A stretch of DNA of 64,000 bases from Ashinkailepas kermadecensis (lineage: Eukaryota; Arthropoda; Thecostraca; Neolepadidae). Within the stretch, counting starts at the first letter, position 1. Every line of letters starts with the position of its first letter. This document shows, piece after piece, positions 54,433 to 64,000 of the stretch. The notes beneath the pieces are model-generated. The model worked only from the letters and a program-made list of their open reading frames with translations. It did no database searches and was not told the origin of the DNA. A program made the translations under genes and the position numbers. The stretch covers positions 1-64,000 of the forward strand of contig JAOTOM010004831.1 in assembly GCA_034440615.1 (NCBI GenBank). Reading direction: 5' to 3'.

Positions 54433-56485
54433 GGTGCACCAGTCATGAAAAAAAATCAGCACAAAATGCACAGTAGGCCAAAAATCAACACTAGGGAGTT
54501 AGAATACATGTGCCAATTGCAATGAACATGAGATAAGGAAATCAAGATGCTTAAAACAATTGCCTTTCTATATAAAAGCCTCCTTCACCTTAAATCAATA
54601 CAGAAATGCACATATTGCATGATTAAAGCATGAACAACCTTCTGCACTTCCCATTCTGCTATTTTTAATCACATGGGATACAGAACTGATTTTGGCAGCA
54701 GGGGATTTTTTTGTGTACAGTAAAAAAAATTGGCAGCTGTCAACTGATACAAATGTGGCACACTTTATTTTTGCAGTTTGCTTAATTTGTGATTATATTC
54801 TTGGTATTTTTATGTGTGAATTGTCAGTGAATTAGTGGCCTTCCCACACAAGATACCAGCCCCAGTGCCAATTGCCTCACTACTGGATTCCTGCCCAGCA
54901 CAGAGAAGATCTTGTTGATGAAAGTCCCATACTTTGCACTATCCAACAACATGGTGAGAAAGATATTTTATACTCTTGCCATATGATGAATATCCAATTC
55001 CATATGAAGCCCAGTGTTTATGTAGAAGAAGCCCTGACCACAAATCAGGGAGAATGTAGGGACTGGCTTCCTTGATGCTTGCCTGGCAGCTTTGGCAAAT
55101 TTGCACATTAAGGTATGTTTTAATTCTTGGAATTTATTTTTGTCAATGCAATGTTCATGAATATGATATGAACATGATATGAACATGATGTGACTACCTA
55201 TTTCCTCTTCAAATGCATACTTTTCAGTTGGCAGGCAAAATCAGACTAAAAATGGGACTTGGAGTTGGGTAATATAGCATGAAAATCATGTTCAAAAGAA
55301 AGGAATGTTCCTTTCATGTTCAAAAGTAAGAAAGGGGTCATTTTATATCCCACAATTATTTCCATGGATAGTGAAAAATTGGGTGCAGCAACATGCAAAA
55401 ATTTGGCACACATTTCCCACATCAATTTGGTATGTTGTGTCGAAATGTTGAGGTCAGGTTAAGCCAGTTAACACACTTTAATCAATGAAGATATTTCAAT
55501 AAAACTTTCATTGAAACTTTATTCATTTCATTTCAATGAAACTGTATTTTGCTTGTCCTGAGGGATGGAAGAAAACATGCCAGATAATTTTTTTTTCTTC
55601 TTCTTTTTTATTGCATTTGCTTTGCATATTTGTGCATTAGGGCTACAATTGAAGATTCAGGCTAAAATAAACTTTTTTAGGGCAAGTTGACTTGAAAGAA
55701 CATTCTGCACTCCATTCTACTCATTATACAAATAATATTGAAATAAAACTGACAACCTGAAATTTTGAACATTTCAAAAGATTATACTGTTTATTTTTGG
55801 GTGGGATAATTTATGGCCACTGTTAATTTCACCTTCCTAGTCTAATTCCAATAATTTTTGTTTTAAAAATAACCATCAAAATAATCTCCCCATAGCCAAA
55901 AGTATGTTGTCAGTTGTGATCACATAAACCCCCTAGTAACATCACTTTTGGGTGGCTTTGAGCCGTGCCTATCAAGCACTTTCCCATGACACCACATTTG
56001 TGTTTGTGCAACTCTTAGTTTGAAAATTAGAGGGGGGTATAAAAGGACCCTCTAAGGTGGTTGTCAGGATCCAACCAGAAAGACAGGGGTGAGGTAAAAT
56101 AATACTGCTTGCTGCAGTTACAGCAGAATTGCTGGCTATGTCTGTGACTAGATAGATGTTTGTGCTACTTGGGGACTAGTAAGATTACTTCATGTTTTGT
56201 GTTCATGATTCTAATATGTATTTTGATAAGTTCATGGACTTTTGTTTTATGAAACAATAGAGCTATAATGTTTGTCAAAGCTTTACAATATTTCAGTATT
56301 TATATAGAAAAAGCATATGAGCACAAATGGGGAAAATGTATGGACTGGACTTGTTGAAGCATATCTAGCAACTTCTTTCTCTAGAATTTCTTCAAGAAAA
56401 ACCTCAGCCAGATATTCACTATTTAAAATAACTTTACTGTTGATGCTGCAGGAAAGTTGACAAAGATTACCCACAGCAGATATTT
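54433..56485. other. AT-rich unique DNA, no gene recognised
   Basis: About 2 kb without coding similarity. A copy of the ATGTTCATGAATATGA-type short repeat lies near 55,145-55,200. Frames of 60-72 codons only. Confidence 0.4.
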
Positions 56486-56710
56486 TGGATATAAAGGTTT
56501 TATGCTATCTGGCATCAGTAGATTTTAGATGATCTGACATTCATAGATTGAGGATAGTCAAACATATGTAGGCTTTAAGAGATCCAATGTTCATAGGTTC
56601 TAAGCCATCCATTATCTGTATGTTTTAGGTGATCCAACATCTGCAGGTTTTGGGCAATCTAACATTAGTAGGTTGTATGAGATCAAACAGATTGTGATAT
56701 TGTTGTATGA
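56486..56710 (+). repeat. ~30-bp minisatellite, array 1
   Basis: About seven diverged units with a GATCCAACATCTGTAGGTTT-like core. The same unit recurs at 60,570-60,665. Confidence 0.8.
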
Positions 56711-56734
56711 CATCAGATGAGTATTGTGATATTG

Positions 56735-56905
56735 GTTGGTTGGTTATTGGTTTTACGACACGTCGACCCTCGAGTCATATAGCGTCGCCAATCTCTCACG
56801 CCGATTGGTCGCGGGCGAAGAGTAGCGAGAGGCAGAGAAGCATGCTGTGAATGCTGTACCATCAATAGGGCAGCATAGTTTGGTGTGAACGCAGCCATAC
56901 ACTGC
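56735..56905 (-). mobile_element. LINE/SINE 3' end with AACC tail
   Basis: On the minus strand the sequence ends GGGTCGACGTGTCGTAAAAC followed by CAATAACCAACCAACC. It resembles the 3' ends at 31.5, 47.3 and 61.0 kb (GTCGACGCGCCCTAAAA-type) and the tail captured in the 7-10 kb minisatellite. The 5' boundary is uncertain. Confidence 0.55.
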
Positions 56906-57650
56906 TACCCAGATGCCAACAGTGATGTGTTACATCCTCACTGGTACAAGTTTTTAATGCTTGCTTGACTTGATACTTTTGGGTAATCAATGTGATATTT
57001 CACTTGATCAAGCCCCCAGGCTGGTACTGGATTGGTCTGCCATTGTGCTATTGGACCAACTTCGATACAAGTTGAGTGATTGTGTGTATGCATGTATGTG
57101 GGTTGCTGAAAAAGCACCAGTTTTAATATTTTAATCTGGACACTGGGGGCTTATACACTTATACACTTGTGCACTTTTTTAATTCAAAGCATCATCAACT
57201 TGATGAATTCTGATCATATCGTGTCAAGCTTGCATTAGCTTGAGGCAAGGATTGTATGAGATTGGGATAGCATGCATATATCACAACAATCCGGCTGTAC
57301 AGTATGTTATGAAGGATGATTGGCCATGAAAAACCTTGGCAATGCTGCTCCCTGGTCCCTTGATCACCAGGAAGATCTTAGTAATGTGAACCTTAACATG
57401 ACAAAAATTTAATATAAAATTAACTTAAAGTAAAGGTCATTGCAAAATCACAATTTGAACAAACATTACTACAATGGCCTTTAGTTAACACTCAAGCGAT
57501 TAGTTGATGCTTATTCTTTCTGAAAATATGATCATCAGAATTGATATTCTTGGCAGATTAACACTACAAAAGGCAACTATTATGCCAATTTACTTATAAT
57601 CAATTCAATCTGGATCTATTTATTTATTTTGAACATTGAACATGTGTTAA
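56906..57650. other. Unique DNA, no gene recognised
   Basis: No coding or repeat similarity seen. Confidence 0.35.
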
Positions 57651-58842
57651 TCTAAAAAACATAGCATGTACATGCCAATTACTCTGATGCATAATGAAGT
57701 AACTAAAGCCCTTGTAAATAATAAATTTGTTTGTACCCTGTATCTGGATTTGAAAAAGGCCTTTGACACTGTCAGCATCAGCATTTTGTTACAAAAAAAT
57801 TACTTCATTGGCATTAGAGGAAATATATATAAACTGTTAAACTCATACCTATCAAATAGATCTCAAAGAACCAAGATACATGACATCCTCTCCCAACCAT
57901 TAAATATCACAATAGGTGTTCCTCAGGGTTCGATTCTTGGACCTCTGCTATTTCTTCTATACATTAATGATCCTTGCAATATTTCCAATTTGGCTAGCTT
58001 TTACCTCTGCAGATGATACAGCCATAACTATTACAGCTAATGATCATTTTGAGCTACAAACTAAAGCAGATGAGGTAATACCCAAAATAATTGCATGGTT
58101 TCATACCTACAGATTATCTATTAATGCTGATAAGACTGGATATCAAATTTTTTCCAAGAAACCATGTGATGACCTTCATGTAAAAATAAATAGTTCTAAT
58201 ATTACAAGGCATAGCTGCATAAAATATTTCGGTGTATTAATTGATGAAGACATGACATGGAAAAGCCATATCAATGCCATTTCTTCAAAAATTAGCAGAA
58301 ATATTGGTATTATAGGCAAATCTAGGTACTTTCTATCAACTTGTGAATTGCTTCTTCTGTATAATTATCTAATACTGCCATATCTAAATTACTTTGCTGT
58401 TGTCTGGGGAAGTACTTACCACTCTAAGCTTGACAAGATTATTAAGTTGCAGAAGCGTGTTATTAGGATTGTTGACAAGAAACCTTACTTATACCATACA
58501 AATGAATTGTTTATCAAGCATAGAGTTCTTAAGTTTCTGGACATAGTTGATGAACAATGCATTTACATCATGCTAGGTTTTCTAAATCACTCATTACCAG
58601 CACCTCTTTCTGATATGTTTCAACTTCATCAAGAAGGTGGCCTCAGAGTTAGACAACACTTTCAAATACCCTTTTCTGATATCAATTACAGGATGTTTTC
58701 ATTACCCTTTATTGCACCAAAAGCCTGGAATAAAATAATCTGCTCTCACTTCCATAGGATTGAAGATGTACCCAGGAGTAAAATCATTTTGAAAAAACAC
58801 AACAGGCAATACATTACTAGAAAATATGAACTTTTTCAATGA
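57651..58842 (+). pseudogene. Second non-LTR RT (Jockey/CR1/L2-like), frameshifted at the catalytic motif
   Basis: Similarity starts right after a stop at 57,648 (KKHSMYM block). It proceeds through CTLYLDLKKAFDTV (first catalytic Asp), YFIGIRGNIYKLLNSYLSNR and IGVPQGSILGPLLFLLYIND in the frame ending at 58,016. A one-base loss between about 57,995 and 58,013 breaks the frame just before the two catalytic Asp. The remainder continues in the next frame: ADDTAITITAND, LSINADKTGYQIFSKK, IKYFGVLIDEDMTWKSHI, and the C-terminal region to 58,842. Fingers and endonuclease are lost by 5' truncation. This is a family distinct from the 52.5-kb element, with only about one disabling change, hence fairly recent. 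Confidence 0.88.
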
Positions 58843-59360
58843 ATGTCGGTGATAATGTTGTGCTATGCATGGTGATCTGGTTGTCCTATTCGGATATTTT
58901 CGTTAAGTATCATGTTTTTTTTCTTTCTTCTTTCTTCATACTTGGTTTGTCCTTTCTCCTTTATCCTTAGTGTAGTAATAGTTTAGGAGATGTACGTGCA
59001 AGATTAGGGATTTTATATTATTTCCCCATTAACACCTATAGCAGTTTTTTTTTGCTGGAGCCCTCGAAGACGTTACTAGCATTGCTAATTGTCTGAGAGG
59101 GCTTCAGGAACATCTTTTACTAATATCTGGTGGCAGGATCTGTCCAGCAAGAAACAGGAATGGGGAGTGGTATGACCTGCCTTGACTTGCTTACCATGAC
59201 CTACTTCTCATCCCTGGAATTTAACGTAATTAGGTCGCACGGGTATGGAAGGGCACTCCTGCCCGGGCTCCCACGAAGTTGGTTTGGTAGCGGGCTTGAA
59301 GGCTTCCCTTCACCATTGGTTTACATGCAATTTTACCGTTTTTCTCTACGCTCTCTTGCA
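58843..59360 (+). mobile_element. Probable 3' UTR of the 57.7-kb LINE
   Basis: The T-rich stretch, GGAGCCCTCGAAGACGTT, GAGAGGGCTTCAGGAACATC and CAGCAAGAAACAGGAATGG follow the RT frame without an obvious junction. The end of the element was not located. Confidence 0.4.
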
Positions 59361-59784
59361 TGTTTTATGGCAATATAGATCACTTTGACGTATACCAATT
59401 GAAAGACCTATTCTTCAGCTTCAGCAAAATGTATCCTAAATGACCCAGTAACAATCTTCCTGCCTAACAATGTGCCGTTTCCGGCAGGCTGACCATCAAG
59501 TGCCTCCAAAATAAAGGGATTTTCCCCGATATTGGTAGGCTCCCTCTACCGTCCGTTTTAGCTGGTCAAGTTGTCACCCCCGTTCAAGAGCGAAAGAAAG
59601 GACAGACAGAGGGGGGGGGGGGGAGCTAAGTGCGCCTTAGCTTCTTCCCCTCAGTGGCAGGAGAGTTTCCGAAACGTAACCACAGAAGACCGCCTGAAAT
59701 GATCTGACCGCCCCTAGACCGCACTAGGAGGCTCTCGGTCGTCATAAGAGGTCCCATAGCCGCTACAGGAAACCAATAGCTGCC

Positions 59785-60038
59785 ACAAGAGGCAGGAACG
59801 GATCCAGGAATTGTCATCTTGGGGAGGGGACACATGTTTGGAGTGGCACCACCGCGAAAGTAGCTTGAGGGGTGCCTTTCCTGCCGAGAGGCGCCTGTGG
59901 CTGAAAAATTCGAGGGTGTTGGGGTGCACTCGAGCCTTCGCGGAGGGACGCATTTTCCTAGTCGAAGGGACGCCACCTTTTATGGGGGGGGGGGCACATG
60001 CCCCAACTTCCCTCCCTGGATCCGCCACCGACAGGAGG
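59785..60038. mobile_element. Complete small hAT-like element with 8-bp duplication
   Basis: The left end is CAGGAACGGATCCAGGAATTG at 59,793. The right end, on the minus strand from 60,030, is CGGTGGCGGATCCAGGGAGG. Outside them are ACAAGAGG (59,785-59,792) and ACAGGAGG (60,031-60,038), 7 of 8 identical. At 238 bp it has no coding capacity. Truncated relatives are at 5,616, 21,594 and 41,290. Confidence 0.75.
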
Positions 60039-60058
60039 CCCCATATTATAGCCCACGT

Positions 60059-60565
<507 letters not shown>

Positions 60566-60670
60566 AATCATATTTAGGCAATCCAACATCCGTAGGTTTT
60601 AAGTAATCCAATATTAGTGCGTTTAAGTGATTCAATATCGGTAGGTGTTAGGCCGTCGAACACCAGTACG
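60566..60670 (+). repeat. ~30-bp minisatellite, array 2
   Basis: About four units with a CAATCCAACATCCGTAGGTT-type core, matching 56,486-56,710 four kilobases upstream. Confidence 0.75.
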
Positions 60671-61024
60671 CTAGGTTAGGTTGCATTGATATTTATTGAT
60701 AATTGTACCTATGTTATTTTTCATTATATACCACCACACCCAAAACCTTTTCCCACACTTCCCATATGTTGTTGAGGTGGGATTGCAGGTATATGTAGTC
60801 AATTTTCTTCTTGCTTTTTTAAAAGTTATTTCAATGTTTTTGATATTCTTCTCTTGGACTTATTTCTTAGATAGAAGTACTTGAACTTAAAGTGCTTATA
60901 TCCTTGGAAGTTTTCATTTTCCAAAGGAATAATCGGAAATCAGAAATCACCAGAAAAACAACATTGTGATCAAAAATGGCCCAGAGGCTTCTTATGCATG
61001 TTTGCCATTTTAATTATGAATACT

Positions 61025-61420
61025 GGGGTTTTAGGGTGCGTCAACCCCATTGGGTTATATTTCACCCATAACAAGGTTGCCTAAGCACGCGTCATACTCA
61101 CAAACGAACATAAAACATCGGTAGCTATTAAGGCGCTTGATATAAGATCTGGGGAAACAAATAATCAGTTAGGCAGGTGCATGTATTACGTCAAATCCCA
61201 TCTCCGCAAGGATGCACAAAACTGCTCCATTGTGTATAAATCGGGAATAATCTCCCAATAAGTCCTTCAACCTCAGAGCATTCGCATCATATCCGAAGTG
61301 GCGCCTACGTTCTTCTGTGTATGCTTGGCACGCCACCAGCACATGGTGCACAGTCAGTGCGGCATTACACCTAACGCATTTCGGCCTGTCGTCCCCGCAC
61401 AATAAATCATGAGGGTCTTA
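61025..61420 (-). mobile_element. I-type LINE 3' relic (zinc-knuckle)
   Basis: The minus-strand translation reads DDRPKCVRCNAALTVHHVLV, then CQAYTEERRRHFG: the CCHC-like zinc-knuckle that follows the RNase H domain in I-type LINE ORF2. The 3' end lies near 61,060-61,030 (GACGCACCCTAAAACC). Upstream domains are missing. Confidence 0.8.
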
Positions 61421-64000
61421 TCGTGATTGTTATTTCGGTGTACAAAGAACATATTTTTAACCAACAAGCACACAAATTCGTTGAAAAGCAAAATAATACA
61501 AAAAATGAGGGCTTTAAATTGGTTCATATACAATAACTAATTATTTAAAGCTTTAGAAATTGCAAGGTAACCTAGCATAAAATTAGCTAGCCTAATCTAT
61601 TTTCTCAGAGAAAAGTATAAAAATCTTGAAATAAAAGGATATAGCCTAACCAGGCCTATCCATCTTTTTCTTTGGTGGAGGAAAAACATTGTCAACATGC
61701 AAATGAAGCAGGGAAAAACACAACAAAGTAATCTTGCAAATGATGTAAACATCAATAATAATACAAAATTCAGGATTACCCAGGGTTTTGGCTGGTGGAA
61801 ATATTATGGTAGGAATAGCTGATAGTAGGAGACATTTGCATCGCTGCAAAGAGGCAGGGTTGAGCAGATCTTTCTTTAGGTTTCTTCTCTTATCAATTTC
61901 TTTGAAATGCTTGGAGTATACTCTTGGTTCCCCAACATTTAAGAACTTAGACGTGTTTTATTGTATGCTAAGAGATTTTGCTAAGGCAGAATCCTGATCA
62001 GAATGGTGTAACCAGATTTCTTCTTTATTAAAGTTGCCTGCCCAGTGCCACCTCTATGCTCTGGTACTGTACAGTAAGGCATGACACCTGAAACAGAGAT
62101 GTGTTACATTCAAACATAATATCTAGATGCTGAATTCATACTACAGGAAATCAGACTGCAATTCATGGAAAGTTTCAGGAAGGCATGATCGCATGATAGC
62201 ATGATTGCATTGTACATAAATATTCAATTATGCATGTATCGTCAATAATCCATGCAAAATTAATCAAGGAATAATGCACCGTGCCCTTAGTCTAGCTGGC
62301 CTAGAAAAAGCTATGTTTTCAATGACTGTTGTATGTCAATGTAGGTAGATATGTACATGTTTGGAAAAATATGCTGCTCGTGGATTTTTGGAATCCAGAA
62401 CACTACCCTCTTCAGAAAATTGTTTCTTGTTTCATCTGGAGGTTGAATCTCCTAAGTTACCTCCTAAGTTTGACAATGAGCTGCTGTGATCAAGTAAAAG
62501 TGCTCAAAATTCACCGAGAGGGGGTGCAGATTGAGTTACGATGCATAAGGTTTTAAAAAAATATTCTCCATACTGGATGACTACAAAATATTCCACTCAA
62601 CATGCAAGATTACAATGCACAAATCCAACCTTACCAATGCATGATAAAAATATGTGTCGTAACAAATGTTCAATGGAAAGAACAGGACAATATTAATAAC
62701 TTAGTCAGCGGAAGATAAATATACTTGCTTGTAGAGGAAACAAAATAAAAGTAACCATTGCGTATGATTTGAAAAAAGTATTCTGCAACCATATTGATAC
62801 CATATTAAAAAACCTTCGGATGACGTCATGCGGGCTTGAAGGAAAACTTCGATCTACCTTCTAGTAAAGGTATCTTGCTCCTGCCTACCTATTAATAGGT
62901 AGGGGAATTTTAATAATAAAAAAAAAAAAAAAACATCAGTAGGTTAAGTAAGGTTATTCTTGTTGTGGTGTTGCATTATTATGTATTATGTATTACACCT
63001 CCCAAACTCCTTCCCCTCACTCTTTTTCTATATTTTGTTGGTGAGAAAAGGAAAAATATGCATTTTCATTGTCAAAAGTGTTTTTATGGTGTTTTTGAAT
63101 GCCACTTGAAATTACTTGCTGTTCTTTTTGTGGTTAAATGACTACTTGACTGAAACATAAGCACTTCATCTGGAATTGTTGATGTCTTGAAGACTTCTCA
63201 TTTCCCAAATAAATGGATATCAAATTCCTTCAAATCACATTGGAAGGCTTTGTGTTTTGAGCAAAGATGTGTTTTGAGCAAAATTTGGCCTGTGGGACTT
63301 CTATCAGGTAAATTGGATAATTTTGCATCCAACAGTGGTTTTTAACAAATACAAGCTGCCACATGTGAAATATTGACATTTGTATTGCTTTATCTATACA
63401 TTCAGTCCTTCTAAAGATTACCTAAGCTATAAAATATTTCGTTTAAAAAAATTGGGTCACATCACCTATTTCTGGAAAAAGTGTGGCTTAGCAACATTAC
63501 CCTTCCCCAATGGGTAATCTTTCCACGATCTATTTCTTTTAAAAATAACTTAGTTTTCCTGTCATTAAACTGAAAACATTATCATCTTTGGCCTAGACCA
63601 ATGATAGGTATTGGACTGAACTTTATGTTGATGACATCCATCATGGTTTCACTGATACAAAAGTGGTTGGTATGGTTGGAAGTTGGTAAGGAAACTCTTC
63701 TAGGACATGAAGGATGTCACAGCATTTTCTGTTCATGGATACCAGAGAAAAGGATAATTCAGTCGCTCTAGGCAACCAGTTTTTAGCTCTATGCCCGCAT
63801 TAAGAAAATGTTTGTGTACTTTTGTTTTATTTGCAGATGAACATAGCTTCTTCCTTCAATCAAATTAAACAGTTTAAGGTTTGATGTAGCATTTCACATG
63901 TCCCAAAATATACTTCTCAGTGCTTTGATCTTGAACTTCTTCCTCATGCTCGCATTTTTACATCAACCACCTAATGAAAAATGGATTTCAGAACACTGGT
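61421..64000. other. AT-rich unique DNA to the window edge
   Basis: No gene recognised. 62,815-62,880 shares a short segment with 42,600-42,665. A perfect 20-bp palindrome CCTACCTATTAATAGGTAGG lies at 62,884-62,903, followed by a poly(A) run near 62,921-62,935 that could be a retroposon tail. Confidence 0.45.

Overview
The window reads as non-genic, repeat-dominated DNA from an animal nuclear genome, most likely an arthropod. The grounds are several non-LTR retrotransposon families (CR1-type and I-type), hAT- and TTAA-type DNA elements, long TA microsatellites, an interstitial (TTAGG)4, and no operons, ribosome binding sites or dense long ORFs. Species cannot be fixed from sequence alone; a tick, other chelicerate or crustacean would fit. 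I found no intact host gene. The only long intact reading frame that looks functional is a 5'-truncated CR1 reverse transcriptase at 52,531-54,141 (+).

Layout. 1-6,120: largely unique DNA with a long TA tract, GC-rich minisatellites (1,820-2,130 and 2,640-3,090), and a repeat (3,255-5,300) built round a ~270-bp tandem unit. 6,121-16,299: a ~10.2-kb block bounded by inverted GGCGTCGCCAC ends and a perfect 8-bp duplication GCTAAAAT, the signature of one hAT-type insertion. Its interior is a large 20-bp minisatellite (6,325-10,770), ageing into degenerate arrays (10,770-12,945), a large inverted repeat (12,945-14,918) and a CR1 fragment. 16,400-22,130: diverged copies of composite repeats seen elsewhere, including a 1.2-kb pair and two 12-bp GC-rich minisatellites. 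22,130-28,370: unique DNA with hairpins, a second copy of the 3.3-kb repeat, and two elements with inverted ends flanked by TTAA. 28,370-34,900: a hammerhead-like motif, a possible Kelch-motif remnant, and minus-strand relics of I-type and CR1 LINEs.

34,900-46,500: a ~950-bp tandem duplication, LINE 3' fragments, tRNA-like SINE heads, a low-complexity stretch that may be a consensus error, a possible LTR-element pol tail and a 177-bp satellite. 46,500-52,500: inverted repeats, a LINE tip insertion and a foldback. 52,500-54,430: the CR1 element. 57,650-58,842: a second LINE with a frameshift at its catalytic motif. 59,785-60,038: a small hAT-like element with a near-perfect 8-bp duplication. 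60,060-64,000: TA tract, ~30-bp minisatellite, I-LINE 3' relic and mostly unique AT-rich DNA.

The most notable structure is the 10-kb hAT-bounded minisatellite. Its monomer resembles the transposon's own subterminal repeats, and it seems to have captured a tiny LINE 3' tip and amplified it about seven times. Two other LINE tips of only 43 and 52 bp, each with a perfect target duplication, show that the same LINE machinery leaves ultra-short insertions here.
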